DNA of 64,000 bases, from positions 20,321 to 84,320 of the forward strand of contig CACVAX010000039.1 of the NCBI GenBank assembly GCA_902727935.1, in the 5' to 3' direction. Made by a program: the position numbers and the translations under genes. Positions 36,160 through 45,551 of this stretch are shown here, in pieces (position 1 is the first letter of the stretch; the number at the start of each line of letters is the position of its first letter). The notes beneath the pieces were generated by a model. That model was not told where the DNA came from. It saw nothing but the letters and a program-made list of their open reading frames with translations, and ran no database searches. This stretch comes from an uncultured Sulfurovum sp. GTDB lineage: Bacteria; Campylobacterota; Campylobacteria; Campylobacterales; Sulfurovaceae.

Positions 36160-36660
36160 TTATGCTTTTTTAGTAGGTAAGGTAATAATATTAAGGTTTT
36201 TAGGTAAATTTTTGTTAGGATAAATTTTGTAACTTTTCTTAGACTTAAGTTCCAATAGATGTTGAATATTTTCAACTTCTTTATAGACTAATTCTAGTGA
36301 TGTGTCATTGGTAGGAATAAAGACTTGAAAATGTTCTTTTGCACTGTTTTGATAAGCTTGAAAATTTTGAATATTTAAAGACTTTAGAAGATGTTTGATT
36401 AAAGAGTAAAAAGCATTCCAATCTTTTTGTTGGTATTCTATGACCATATAGTTAACACAACTATTTTCAACAAGAGAAACGGCTAAAGTGATTTCATGCT
36501 TAAAGTGTTGTGTTAGTAAGGTAGGGTTGAGAGGTGTTTTGAATTTTTCAAACTTACTATAAAAAGTACGATTGTTGAAAGTAAGTTTTTCAACAATCGA
36601 TTTTTGTTCAATATAAAAGTAGTCACTAGTAAATTTTAAGTCAAGTAACTCTATTTTCAA
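36160..36660 (-). CDS. DUF1882 conserved protein
   Basis: The 166-residue soluble protein follows glyA by 18 bases and is in the position of Campylobacter Cj0403 (DUF1882). It has mixed alpha/beta sequence and a lysine-rich C-terminus. No catalytic motif is visible. The family is confined to Campylobacterota and its function is unknown. Assignment is from synteny and general pattern. Confidence 0.7.
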   Translation of the reverse strand: MKIELLDLKFTSDYFYIEQKSIVEKLTFNNRTFYSKFEKFKTPLNPTLLTQHFKHEITLAVSLVENSCVNYMVIEYQQKDWNAFYSLIKHLLKSLNIQNFQAYQNSAKEHFQVFIPTNDTSLELVYKEVENIQHLLELKSKKSYKIYPNKNLPKNLNIITLPTKKA

Positions 36661-36678
36661 TATTAAGTGCTTTAGGTA

Positions 36679-37929
36679 CTAGTAAATTGCTTTGTCATAG
36701 ATAACAAATCCAGAAGCCAGTTCTTTCATTTCATCTTTGATTTTTGCATGAAGTTCAGTATCTTCAACATTATCAAGTACGTCAGCAATTTTGTTTGAGA
36801 TAATCTCAAATTCTGCTTCTTTCATCCCTCTACTTGTAAGGGCTGCTGCACCAATACGAATACCTGAAGTCACAAATGGACTTCTTGTTTCACCTGGAAC
36901 CGTGTTTTTGTTTACGGTGATACCAGCTGCACCAAGTGCTGCGTCAGCATCTTTTCCAGAGAAACCTTTGTCTAAGAATGAAACAAGTACTAAGTGGTTG
37001 TCTGTACCATTACTTACAAGGTCAAATCCTCTTTTGATTAATACATCAGCTAATACTTTAGTGTTTGCTTTTACTTGTTTCGCGTATTCTTTCCACTCGT
37101 CTGAAAGGTTGTATTTAAAACCAACAGCTTTAGCAGCAATAACGTGAACCAGTGGACCACCCTGAAGACCAGGGAAGATAGCAGAATTTACTTTCTTTGC
37201 AACAGCTTCATCATTGGTCATAATCATACCACCACGAGGTCCAGCCAATGTTTTGTGCGTTGTTGTTGTAACAACATCAGCGTAAGGGAATGGACTCATG
37301 TGTTCGTTTGCACAAACCAAACCAGCAATGTGTGCGATGTCAGCAAAAAGAATCGCACCTACTTCATCAGCAATCTCTCTGAATTTTTTAAAGTCAATTT
37401 CACGTGCGTAAGCAGAAGCACCACAAACAATGATTTTTGGTTGAACAATTTTTGCAATTTCAAGTACTTTGTCATAGTTGATGTAACCATCCATCTCTAC
37501 ACCATACGTGAAGCTTTGGTAGTTTTTACCTGAAAAAGATGGTTTAGAACCATGAGTAAGGTGACCACCGTGAGAAAGATCCATTCCTAAGATTTTGTCA
37601 TATGGCTTAAGTAGTGCAGCGTAAACAGCACCATTTGCTTGGCTTCCCGAGTGTGGTTGAACGTTTACGTAGTTACAGTTGAAAAGTTTACAAGCTCTGT
37701 CGATTGCTAGTTGCTCTACTGTATCTGCATGTTCACATCCACCGTAGTAACGTTTATAAGGGTAACCTTCTGCATATTTGTTGGTAAAAACTGAGCCCAT
37801 TGCTTCCATAACAGCAGGGATAGTAAAGTTTTCAGACGCAATCATCTCTAAGTGGTCAGTTTGTCTTTCTCTCTCTTGGTTGATGGCTTCAAAAATTTCT
37901 GGGTCAAATGTTTCCATAGAATAACTCAT
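36679..37929 (-). CDS. glyA: GlyA, serine hydroxymethyltransferase
   Basis: The 416-residue enzyme shows the PLP-binding lysine motif [15 protein letters not shown] (about 221-235), [10 protein letters not shown] and [15 protein letters not shown]. It converts serine and tetrahydrofolate to glycine and methylene-tetrahydrofolate. It lies in the conserved Campylobacterota order lysS-glyA-DUF1882-SPOR. A promoter could sit in the 126-base gap after lysS, which also holds a hairpin. Confidence 0.97.
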   Translation of the reverse strand: MSYSMETFDPEIFEAINQERERQTDHLEMIASENFTIPAVMEAMGSVFTNKYAEGYPYKRYYGGCEHADTVEQLAIDRACKLFNCNYVNVQPHSGSQANGAVYAALLKPYDKILGMDLSHGGHLTHGSKPSFSGKNYQSFTYGVEMDGYINYDKVLEIAKIVQPKIIVCGASAYAREIDFKKFREIADEVGAILFADIAHIAGLVCANEHMSPFPYADVVTTTTHKTLAGPRGGMIMTNDEAVAKKVNSAIFPGLQGGPLVHVIAAKAVGFKYNLSDEWKEYAKQVKANTKVLADVLIKRGFDLVSNGTDNHLVLVSFLDKGFSGKDADAALGAAGITVNKNTVPGETRSPFVTSGIRIGAAALTSRGMKEAEFEIISNKIADVLDNVEDTELHAKIKDEMKELASGFVIYDKAIY

Positions 37930-38024
37930 GGGGTCTTTCCTTTTAGCTTTGTAGGATTTAATGATGTATTTATAGCAAATTTAAGATAAGAATACCTTAA
38001 TACTTTTAGATTAAATTAGGCTAT

Positions 38025-38044
38025 GGTACGATTGTCATCGTACC
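38025..38044 (-). terminator. hairpin between lysS and glyA
   Basis: A perfect 8-bp inverted repeat (GGTACGAT / ATCGTACC) with a 4-base loop lies 11 bases past the lysS stop. AT-rich but not T-only sequence follows on the minus strand, so the terminator would be weak. Confidence 0.5.
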
Positions 38045-38055
38045 GATAATAAAAG

Positions 38056-39708
38056 TTACGTTCGTTCAGAACTTCTTTGTTTACAAGCATTGCCATCTAT
38101 ACAGAACATGCCTTTACCTTTTTTGGCTGGTTTAAGTTCATCTGCGATGTCATGACCACATTTTTTACATTTGCTTTCATCAGAGATAATAGGTGCTTCA
38201 ACCACAGGAGCTTCAGGTCTCATTGCTGGGAAAAGAAGCACGTCACGAATTGTTTGCTGATTAGTAAGCATCATAATTAAACGGTCAATACCAATTCCTT
38301 CACCAGCTGTTGGTGTCATACCGTAGCTTAGTGCTTTAACAAAGTCGGTATCCATGTGCATTGCTTCATCATCACCGGTTAACTCTTTAGCATCTACTTG
38401 TGCTTGAAATCTTTTATATTGGTCAATAGGGTCGTTAAGTTCAGAGAAACCATTGGCTAATTCTGCACCAGCAACAAAGAACTCAAAACGTTCTGCTATT
38501 TCAGGGTTTGCATCGCTTCTTCTAGCAAGAGGGGAGATGTCTACTGGATAATCTGTAATGAATGTTGGGTTAATCAGTTTTGCTTCAACGAACTCGTCAA
38601 AAAGTTCAGCTTGAACGTAACCGATTGTCCAGTTGTCATCATTTTTAAGATTGTTCTCTTTTAAGAAAGTCAAACCTTTGTCTCTGTCTTCTGCTATCTC
38701 TCTTGGTATACCACCAATGTCTACAATCGAGTCAATCCATGTTACCCGTGCAAATGGGGTAGAGAAGTCAACTTCTTTATCTCCATAAGGAAGTTTTCTG
38801 TCTAGGTTTAAAGTGTCAAAAAGGTAATCAAATAGCTCTTCGGTTACTTCCATCAGTTCAATGTAGGTTTTGTAAGCCCAATAAAATTCAATAACGGTGA
38901 ACTCAGGATTGTGCGTTGCATCAATTCCTTCATTTCTAAAGTTTTTACCTATTTCAAAGACAGCATCCATACCACCAGTGATAAGTTTTTTCAGGTAAAG
39001 CTCTGGTGCAATTCTTAAAAATCTGTCTACACCTAAAGCGTTGTGGTGTGTGGTAAATGGCTTAGCATTTGCTCCACCTAAAATAGGGTGCATCATTGGT
39101 GTTTCAACTTCTAAGAAACCCTTGTCTTCAAAGAACCTTCTAATTCCAGAAACAATTTTAGAACGAAGTTTAAAACGCTTAGTCACTTCTGCATCCATAA
39201 TCATGTCTAAGTAACGTTGACGGTATTTAATCTCTTGGTCTTGAATACCATGAAACTTCTCTGGTAGAGGAGAAATAGCTTTAGTTACTAAGTTAACCTC
39301 TAAACAGTGAAGGGTAAGCTCACCTGTACCTGTTACAAAAGGATAACCTTTAACTTCAATAATATCACCAACTTCAAAAAGTTTTTTCACAACATCGTTA
39401 TAGTAACCTTCAGGTAAATCATCACGGTTAAAATAGACTTGTACTAATCCATCTTCATCTTCGATTTTTGCGAAAGCTGCTTTACCCATGATTCTTACAA
39501 ATTTAAGACGACCTGTTAAACGGTACTCTTTACTTTTGTCTTGTTTCATTTCATCGGTTTGGAGGTCATGTACGTAAGCACATTCATTTAAAAATTGAGA
39601 AGAGGGTGTTCCTTTGCTTACTTGGTTAGGGTAAGGATTGATTCCTTTTTCTCTTAGTGTTTCGGTTTTTTTGATTCGCTCTTGAATATATTGGTTGTTA
39701 AATATCAA
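38056..39708 (-). CDS. lysS: LysS, class II lysyl-tRNA synthetase with C-terminal zinc-ribbon-like tail
   Basis: The 550-residue protein starts with TTG after an AGGAGA site. The N-terminal OB-fold anticodon domain (about 50-150) is followed by the class II core with FRNEG..DATHNPEFT and GIGIDRLIMMLT. The canonical end is reached at about residue 500 (LLFPAMRPE). Some 47 extra residues then hold C514, C517, C536 and C542 in a CKKCG...FCIDGNAC arrangement, like a zinc ribbon. Ordinary LysS ends near 500, so this tail is unusual. It charges tRNA-Lys. Confidence 0.95.
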   Translation of the reverse strand: MIFNNQYIQERIKKTETLREKGINPYPNQVSKGTPSSQFLNECAYVHDLQTDEMKQDKSKEYRLTGRLKFVRIMGKAAFAKIEDEDGLVQVYFNRDDLPEGYYNDVVKKLFEVGDIIEVKGYPFVTGTGELTLHCLEVNLVTKAISPLPEKFHGIQDQEIKYRQRYLDMIMDAEVTKRFKLRSKIVSGIRRFFEDKGFLEVETPMMHPILGGANAKPFTTHHNALGVDRFLRIAPELYLKKLITGGMDAVFEIGKNFRNEGIDATHNPEFTVIEFYWAYKTYIELMEVTEELFDYLFDTLNLDRKLPYGDKEVDFSTPFARVTWIDSIVDIGGIPREIAEDRDKGLTFLKENNLKNDDNWTIGYVQAELFDEFVEAKLINPTFITDYPVDISPLARRSDANPEIAERFEFFVAGAELANGFSELNDPIDQYKRFQAQVDAKELTGDDEAMHMDTDFVKALSYGMTPTAGEGIGIDRLIMMLTNQQTIRDVLLFPAMRPEAPVVEAPIISDESKCKKCGHDIADELKPAKKGKGMFCIDGNACKQRSSERT

Positions 39709-39773
39709 GGTCTCTCCTGAGGTATGTTTTAGTTTTTATTAAGTTGTTATGTTTGTTGATTTTTTTAGGCTTT

Positions 39774-39800
39774 CAAGCCTTATAAAAGGCTTGTTTTTTT
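39774..39800 (+). terminator. intrinsic-type terminator pointing against the fur-lysS operon
   Basis: An 8-bp stem (CAAGCCTT / AAGGCTTG) with a 4-base loop is followed directly by seven T on the plus strand, the classical intrinsic terminator layout. All flanking genes are on the minus strand, so it would stop antisense transcripts entering fur. On the minus strand it is a hairpin preceded by A, which could still be a weak terminator after fur. Confidence 0.5.
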
Positions 39801-39808
39801 GGGGAGGG

Positions 39809-40264
39809 TTATCGTTTCGCTTGGCAGACTGAACAGATACCCGTAATCTTCATAACATGATTGTGCATTTCAAAGTTAAACTTCTTTGCAATCTCTTCTT
39901 GCCGTTTTTCAATTGTCTCATCATAGAACTCTTCAATGTTGCCACATTTCATACAAACTAGGTGATCATGATGTTTTTTTAGTCCAAACTCATACTTTTT
40001 ACCTTGTGTTCCAAATGAAATTGAACTTACTATCTCTGCATCCTCTAGTAAGGTAAGAGTACGATAAACCGTTGCAATACCGAGTTTAACCTCTGGGTAA
40101 GATTCTTTAATTAAGTTATAAATATCTTCTGGTGTAAAGTGACCATCGTTATCATAGATGATTTTAAGAATAAGCTCACGCTGGGTGGTATACTTAAGAT
40201 TGTTAGATTTTAGTAACTTTTTAAAGTTTTCTAGTACATCATCATAAGCTATGCTATTTGTCAT
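39809..40264 (-). CDS. fur: Fur-family metalloregulator
   Basis: The 151-residue protein has an N-terminal winged helix, the His-rich metal region KKHHDHLVC (about 97-104), and two zinc pairs C104-x2-C107 and C144-x2-C147. It represses iron-uptake genes with Fe2+ as co-repressor; PerR is the alternative, but the cvpA-fur-lysS order matches Campylobacter fur. It is read with cvpA (15-base gap). Confidence 0.93.
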   Translation of the reverse strand: MTNSIAYDDVLENFKKLLKSNNLKYTTQRELILKIIYDNDGHFTPEDIYNLIKESYPEVKLGIATVYRTLTLLEDAEIVSSISFGTQGKKYEFGLKKHHDHLVCMKCGNIEEFYDETIEKRQEEIAKKFNFEMHNHVMKITGICSVCQAKR

Positions 40265-40278
40265 CTTTACTTAATCCT

Positions 40279-40887
40279 TTAGTTTGATGCGTTTTGCTCT
40301 ACTAAAGCCGTTATAGGTTTTATGCTTAGATTTACTTCAGTTGTATTTATCTCTTTTGTTTGGCTTGTATTGTCATCTTCTACTATGGTTTGATTTAAAT
40401 CAATATTGAGGATTTTTGCACCCAGTTGACTCATTGGTTCAAAAAGTTCTGTTTCTGCTTTGAATTTAGTTGCTGATTTTTTAAAGAAATCAGATTGACT
40501 TACTCCAAAAATAATAAGAGAGAAAATAAACACATAACGTGCTGCTGATAACAAATAACCAAGTAATCTACTAATAAAACTACTTGCAGGAGAGGTAAGT
40601 CTTGAAACAATAGAAGAGATAAATGCTATTACTAACCAAATACCAATAACAATTAAAATGAAACCGATGAGTTTAGCAAACTCTTCAGGAATCGCTGGAA
40701 AAAGTTTTTGTTCATTAATAAATTCAATAATAAGCATATTGTATCTTGCTGCAAGGATAACTCCGGCGACAATACTAATAAAACTTAATAATTCTTTTGA
40801 AAAGCCATTAAGTAAACCCTTAATGGCTAAAAATGCTACCAATGCAACAATAATAATGTCTATAATGTGAAAACCCATAAATTCCAT
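40279..40887 (-). CDS. cvpA: CvpA-family membrane protein
   Basis: The 202-residue protein has four membrane helices within the first 130 residues (starting HIIDIIIVALVAFLAIKGLLNG), the colicin V production protein pattern, and a polar C-terminal tail. The family is linked to envelope homeostasis; the biochemical role is not known. It precedes fur, as in Campylobacter. Confidence 0.88.
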   Translation of the reverse strand: MEFMGFHIIDIIIVALVAFLAIKGLLNGFSKELLSFISIVAGVILAARYNMLIIEFINEQKLFPAIPEEFAKLIGFILIVIGIWLVIAFISSIVSRLTSPASSFISRLLGYLLSAARYVFIFSLIIFGVSQSDFFKKSATKFKAETELFEPMSQLGAKILNIDLNQTIVEDDNTSQTKEINTTEVNLSIKPITALVEQNASN

Positions 40888-40963
40888 AAAAACTAACTTC
40901 CTTTGATTTAATCCATATTATCTAACAGATTAAAATCTTTTTAGAGATTATAGCTTAATTTAT

Positions 40964-42025
40964 TTAAAAATTTATATTTTTCTTTAATTCATCAGGTTTA
41001 TTAGAATATTGTAACGCATCTTCTTTTTTGACAACTTTTTTTGCTAAAAGCTTTAAAAGTTCTTGGGTTTGGGTCTGCATACCACTTTGGGCTTGTCCTA
41101 ATTGCATTTGAGAATAGATTTGGTGAACCTTGTCTTCTCTAATTAAGTTGGCTATGGCATGGTTGGTAACTAAGATTTCAGGAACAGCTACCCGTCCTCC
41201 ACCAACTTTAGGTAAGAGTACTTGGGAGATAACAGCCACCAATGAAGTTGATATCATGGTACGAATTTGTGCTTGTTCATCCCCATTAAAGACATCGATA
41301 ATACGGTTAACGGTTCCTGGAGCAGAGTTGGTGTGCAGTGTTCCAAAAACCAAGTGACCTGTTTCAGCAGCAGAGAGAGCAGCTTCAATGGTCTCTTTGT
41401 CTCTCATCTCTCCAATAAAAATAATGTCGGGGTCTTGTCTCATCGCATATTTTAGTGCCATGGAGAAGCTTTTGGTATCAGAACCTGTTTCTCTATGGGA
41501 AAAAACTGATTTTTTGTTTTGATGAATGAATTCAACAGGGTCTTCAATGGTGACAATATGTTTATGTTCAGTTTCATTAATTTCATTGAGAATAGAAGCA
41601 AGGGTAGTAGACTTTCCTGAACCCGTAGGACCCGTAACAAGTATAAGTCCTTTTTCCCTTTTTATGAGTTCTTTATAAATAAGAGGTGAGTTATAATCAT
41701 CTAGTGAAGGAATTTCTGTAGGAATAATTCTAAAAGCAGCTGCAATATCACCTAAGGTTCGGTAATAATTGGCTCTAAACCGACCAATTCCTGGAAGCAT
41801 AAGGGCAAAGTCAAGTTCTAAATGTTCTTCAAAAATCTTTTTTTGTTTTTCTGTAAGTAGTGCATAGGTCATCTCTTCAATGTCTTCACCTGTTAGCACA
41901 GGTAAATTAACAGCTTTTAACGTACCATCAATACGAATTTGAGGTTCAGCTCGTGCCACAAGGTGTAAATCTGAAGCACCATGAGAAACAACGCTTTGTA
42001 GGAGTTTTTTTATATCAATAGCCAT
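40964..42025 (-). CDS. pilT: PilT-like type IV pilus retraction ATPase
   Basis: The 353-residue hexameric secretion ATPase has Walker A G132-P-T-G-S-G-K-S-T140, an Asp box and Walker B (RQDPDIIFIGEMRD), a His box (TGHLVFGTLHTNSA) and the PilT-specific C-terminal segment AIANLIRED (compare AIRNLIRE). It depolymerises pili for twitching or DNA uptake. It lies between gatC and cvpA; no pilin genes are nearby. Confidence 0.9.
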   Translation of the reverse strand: MAIDIKKLLQSVVSHGASDLHLVARAEPQIRIDGTLKAVNLPVLTGEDIEEMTYALLTEKQKKIFEEHLELDFALMLPGIGRFRANYYRTLGDIAAAFRIIPTEIPSLDDYNSPLIYKELIKREKGLILVTGPTGSGKSTTLASILNEINETEHKHIVTIEDPVEFIHQNKKSVFSHRETGSDTKSFSMALKYAMRQDPDIIFIGEMRDKETIEAALSAAETGHLVFGTLHTNSAPGTVNRIIDVFNGDEQAQIRTMISTSLVAVISQVLLPKVGGGRVAVPEILVTNHAIANLIREDKVHQIYSQMQLGQAQSGMQTQTQELLKLLAKKVVKKEDALQYSNKPDELKKNINF

Positions 42026-42087
42026 ATTTAATCTTTATATTAATTTAATGTAACTATATAATAAAAAATCTTTATATTTAATTAAGT

Positions 42088-42378
42088 TTATTCTATAATT
42101 TTAGGAACAATAAAGAAATCATTTTCTGCATGAGGTGCATGTGAAAAAATATGTTGGGCTATTTCAGGTTGTTTTATACTGCTATCTTCTCTTAAGGGAG
42201 TTCCTCCTTCAAGCGTAGAAAAACTTGCGTTAAGCCCCTCTGTATTGAGTTCAGATAGGTTTTCAACATAGGATAAAATTTCAGTTAATTGTTTTGCTAA
42301 TGCTTCTTTTTTTTCATCTTCAATTTTTAACATAGAGAGTTTTTCTAATTTTTCTAATACAGTGTTGTCAATAATCAC
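42088..42378 (-). CDS. gatC: GatC, Asp/Glu-tRNA amidotransferase subunit C
   Basis: The 96-residue protein has the GatC pattern: N-terminal helices (LEKLSMLKIEDEKKEALAKQL), then LSYVENLSELNT and the LREDS segment. It holds GatA and GatB together in the enzyme that converts misacylated Glu-tRNA-Gln (and Asp-tRNA-Asn). It is the first gene of the minus-strand housekeeping block. Confidence 0.92.
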   Translation of the reverse strand: MIIDNTVLEKLEKLSMLKIEDEKKEALAKQLTEILSYVENLSELNTEGLNASFSTLEGGTPLREDSSIKQPEIAQHIFSHAPHAENDFFIVPKIIE

Positions 42379-42507
42379 AGTAATCCTTTTGTAAATAATG
42401 GGTGTATTATATAGAAAAATAGTTAAAGCATCTATTTCTACAAGTAAATATAATTATTAATAATGTAAACTATAATAAATTATTATTTTAAAGGAATTAT
42501 GTAAAGT

Positions 42508-42855
42508 ATGAGTGAGTTATTAAATAAACCAACCATTACTTCAAGAGAGTTGGAGATGGTGTTACAAGCACGAGAAGAGGGTAAAGCTGATTTTCTTTTA
42601 GTGGATGTTAGAGAGATGATGGAGTATGACGCTGGTCATATAACAGGTGTAGATATACTTAAACCTACTTCTCTGTTTCAATCTTGGGCTGAAGAATTTT
42701 TAAATACTAACAAAGAAAAAACCGTTATTTTTACCTGTCGTTCAGGAAATCGTTCTGGTCAAGTACAAGAGGTGTTTAGGCAAAATGGTATGGAGAATGT
42801 TTTGAACCATGTTGGTGGAATTATCTCTTATTCTGGTGAAACACAACTGGGGTAA
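42508..42855 (+). CDS. single-domain rhodanese sulfurtransferase
   Basis: The 115-residue cytoplasmic protein has an intact active loop C77-R-S-G-N-R (FTCRSGNRSG) and the LVDVREMMEYDAGHI motif. It should transfer sulfane sulfur from thiosulfate or persulfides. Unlike the rhodanese-like gene at 26935, it retains the catalytic cysteine. It is divergent from gatC with a 129-base AT-rich promoter gap. Confidence 0.88.
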   Translation: MSELLNKPTITSRELEMVLQAREEGKADFLLVDVREMMEYDAGHITGVDILKPTSLFQSWAEEFLNTNKEKTVIFTCRSGNRSGQVQEVFRQNGMENVLNHVGGIISYSGETQLG

Positions 42856-42884
42856 CTTAGTATCTATTATACGAAGGATATGAA

Positions 42885-43850
42885 ATGAAAAAACTATTAA
42901 TACTATTAACATTGTTAAGCCAAATACTGATATCAGCAGAAATAAGTTCCAAAATAGATAATGGGGTTTTTAAACAAAAAAGTGCTGTTTATTTAACCCC
43001 AAAACAAAAACTAACTATGAGGTTTAATGTCAAAAATGCTAAGAGTATCAAGTGGTATCAGATTATCCCCGACACGTCAAAGTTTTATAAAAATGCCAAT
43101 CACCCTTGGGAAAAGAATGCTTATCAATGGACAGGTTACGGTAAGTTAGATTATCAAAGAGTACCCATAAAATCCTTTGAAAACAAAAAAGAAGTAGAAC
43201 TCACCCATGATATTTTAGAAAAAAACAGACCCAAAAATACGCCTTATTACAACAGTAAACTAGGAAGCTTTTGGTTTGAAGCTGAAGTGGTTCTAAGCAA
43301 TGGAAAAGTAGTTAAAAGTTCAGGTATAAATAACATAGGTAGAAAAGGACTTTCTCCTAAAGTATTACGTGTTTCTTACATGGCAGACAAAAGTTATATT
43401 GGTTACTTAACAACTTTTTTTAATGTTCCTGGCATCTTTGGTTCTATGCCTTACCAGAGTAGAAATTATATTGGGGTAGATTGTGCAGATGTTCTTATAG
43501 CTTCTTCAAAGGTAATGAATAAAGCTAAAAATGAAAAAAATTATAATGTTATGATGTTGGTAGATAAGTTTAAAACAAAAGTAAAAACACAAATCGTTAA
43601 AGGAACACCGAGTAAAAAATTAACATGGGGAAAAGAGTTTAAGCAAGGTGATTTTATAGCTGTCAAATATAGAAAAAATGGACGCTATGCTCACATAGGA
43701 ATGCTGTATGGAGATGAAAATAACAATGGTGTTTTGGATAAAAAAGATAGCATCATCAATGCTGGACCAAATGCTTTACATCTGACCCCTTTAGGTAAGG
43801 GTGCTTTTGATGGAACAGTGGTTATTTTAAAAAATGAAGACTTAGATTAG
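42885..43850 (+). CDS. secreted papain/NlpC-like putative amidase
   Basis: The 321-residue protein has a signal peptide (1-18). It has a beta-rich N-terminal part and a C-terminal domain that looks like an NlpC/P60 relative: C200 in IGVDCADVL is a candidate nucleophile, H270 in RYAHIGMLYG a candidate base, and an EF-hand-like DENNNGVLDKKDS loop follows. No family is certain. Probably a cell-envelope hydrolase. It follows the rhodanese gene by 29 bases. Confidence 0.6.
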   Translation: MKKLLILLTLLSQILISAEISSKIDNGVFKQKSAVYLTPKQKLTMRFNVKNAKSIKWYQIIPDTSKFYKNANHPWEKNAYQWTGYGKLDYQRVPIKSFENKKEVELTHDILEKNRPKNTPYYNSKLGSFWFEAEVVLSNGKVVKSSGINNIGRKGLSPKVLRVSYMADKSYIGYLTTFFNVPGIFGSMPYQSRNYIGVDCADVLIASSKVMNKAKNEKNYNVMMLVDKFKTKVKTQIVKGTPSKKLTWGKEFKQGDFIAVKYRKNGRYAHIGMLYGDENNNGVLDKKDSIINAGPNALHLTPLGKGAFDGTVVILKNEDLD

Positions 43851-44062
43851 TCTTCAACCAATCCGAGTGCTTCAGAATCTCTAGTAAAGAAGAATCTATG
43901 AGGGTAAGCATCAGCATCTTTAGCAAATAGAGCGATAATCGTCACACTGTTGTCATCTATAGATTCTACTTCACAAAGTATCTTTCTCTCATGTTGTTCA
44001 CTTCTCTTCACATCTTTAACGGTGTCACCAACTTTTAGTGCTTTCATTTCTTCTATGGTCAT
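43847..44062 (-). CDS. small conserved-looking protein, 71 residues
   Basis: This is a soluble, acidic protein with a beta-rich pattern (VGDTVKDV, KILCEVESID, SVTIIAL), as in small KOW/SH3-like barrels. The stop codon overlaps that of the convergent gene by 4 bases. I do not recognise the family. Confidence 0.6.
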   Translation of the reverse strand: MTIEEMKALKVGDTVKDVKRSEQHERKILCEVESIDDNSVTIIALFAKDADAYPHRFFFTRDSEALGLVED

Positions 44063-44110
44063 GTTTGTGTACCTTAGTTTTTTGTGCGAATTATATCAAA
44101 CTCTGATGGC

Positions 44111-45550
44111 TCATAAACTTTGTATGCAAGAATTCAGTTTTTCAAGACGTGCAAAGTCACCAACCTTCTCATACCAAAAAAGAAGCCTATCATGCAACGT
44201 TACATGTTCCACTAACTCATCAAAACAAATATTCACTTCATTTTGCAAAGCTTTGTCTTTAAAAATAGCATTAGCACTTTTTTCATCTCTATCAAATTCT
44301 AAAATGTAATGGTATTCTTCTATGAGTGCTTCAAAAATAATAATCTTTATTGGGTCAGTATGTTTAGCATGAGAGACAACTTCTCTAGCCCAGTTTAAAC
44401 TCTCTTTGTGGCTTCCTCCCCAACGTGCTTTGTTTAGATGTGAAACACGCTGTATGCAATAAATATTTTGCATGGCATTTTTTTTAATGCGTGTGTAAAG
44501 TTCTTCTTGTAAGGTATCGGCTTCCTTACTTCGAAAATGTTTTACTAAGTTATAGAGTTCAGCCCAATAGGTTTGTTCGTTGGGTGAAAGTTCATAGGCT
44601 TTTTTTAGGTCTTTTTTGGCGTATCGTAAACGTTCATAAAAGAGGGCGTAATTTTTTTGACCTACGGTATTGGTTATGCCTAAACCTCTTGCTTCCCATG
44701 CATAATGGTAAAAGTAAACCCCTCTTAAATAGTGAGCATAGGAAACATTAGGATAGAGGGCTGGTAGTTCTAAGTAGTCTTCTGCTGTTAAAATATTGGG
44801 CTTCTCTTTTTTGTTGATGTAAAGTTGATGTAAAAACTGATTTCGTTCTTTGTCTTTTAAATTGTCTAAAAAGTTCCACAGTTCAGTTTTATCTTCCTTT
44901 GCTAAGAGTTGATGCATTGTCATGAGTTTTGTTGTATTGGTATTTTTAATATTTTGAATAGGATTTTTAGAGAGGCTAGGATCAATAGATTTTTCTATTT
45001 TAAAAGTTTTAAATACATCTGTTTCTAACCAAGTTAGTTTTACTTTAGATCTTTGATGTAAGTTTTCAAGTAAAGTATCAAAGCTTTGAATTTTCTCACC
45101 TCGGCTTTCTTCTTCACTTTTAAAAAGTATGTCATAAAATAACGCTCCTTTAAAGTAAGAGACTTTAAAATCCTCTGTATGCGTAAAAGCATCTTGAATA
45201 CGCTGGACATTTAAAAAAAGTAGCCCCCAAGCTTCTTTTTTATTGATTAGTTTAAGATTTAATACTTCTAAAACCAACTTGACAAAACGTGTAGAGTCAA
45301 AGGCAACTAAATCTTTTACTTCTAGTTTATCTATTAATATGCTGTTTTTTATAAAGAGTTCAAGGACACCTTCTGTCCATACTTTTTTAATGACGTCATA
45401 GACTTTACTAGAAGCATTTTTGTCATGTATATTGAAATAAAAATCATTGTTCAGATAGCTTTCTACACAGTAGTCTTCTGGACTATTTTCAAGACGTTCA
45501 TCTTCAAACTTAGCAAAAGCTAGGGCAAATGTTTCTTCTTTACTTATCAT
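44111..45550 (-). CDS. DUF4034-like helical repeat protein
   Basis: The 479-residue soluble protein has a C-terminal half that resembles DUF4034: YLRGVYFYHYAWEARGLG, a run of helical hairpins, then NKARWGGSHKESLNWAREV near residue 400. The N-terminal part is unrecognised. It is one base from the PcfJ-like gene on the same strand and probably co-transcribed with it. Confidence 0.62.
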   Translation of the reverse strand: MISKEETFALAFAKFEDERLENSPEDYCVESYLNNDFYFNIHDKNASSKVYDVIKKVWTEGVLELFIKNSILIDKLEVKDLVAFDSTRFVKLVLEVLNLKLINKKEAWGLLFLNVQRIQDAFTHTEDFKVSYFKGALFYDILFKSEEESRGEKIQSFDTLLENLHQRSKVKLTWLETDVFKTFKIEKSIDPSLSKNPIQNIKNTNTTKLMTMHQLLAKEDKTELWNFLDNLKDKERNQFLHQLYINKKEKPNILTAEDYLELPALYPNVSYAHYLRGVYFYHYAWEARGLGITNTVGQKNYALFYERLRYAKKDLKKAYELSPNEQTYWAELYNLVKHFRSKEADTLQEELYTRIKKNAMQNIYCIQRVSHLNKARWGGSHKESLNWAREVVSHAKHTDPIKIIIFEALIEEYHYILEFDRDEKSANAIFKDKALQNEVNICFDELVEHVTLHDRLLFWYEKVGDFARLEKLNSCIQSL

Positions 45551-45551
45551 T

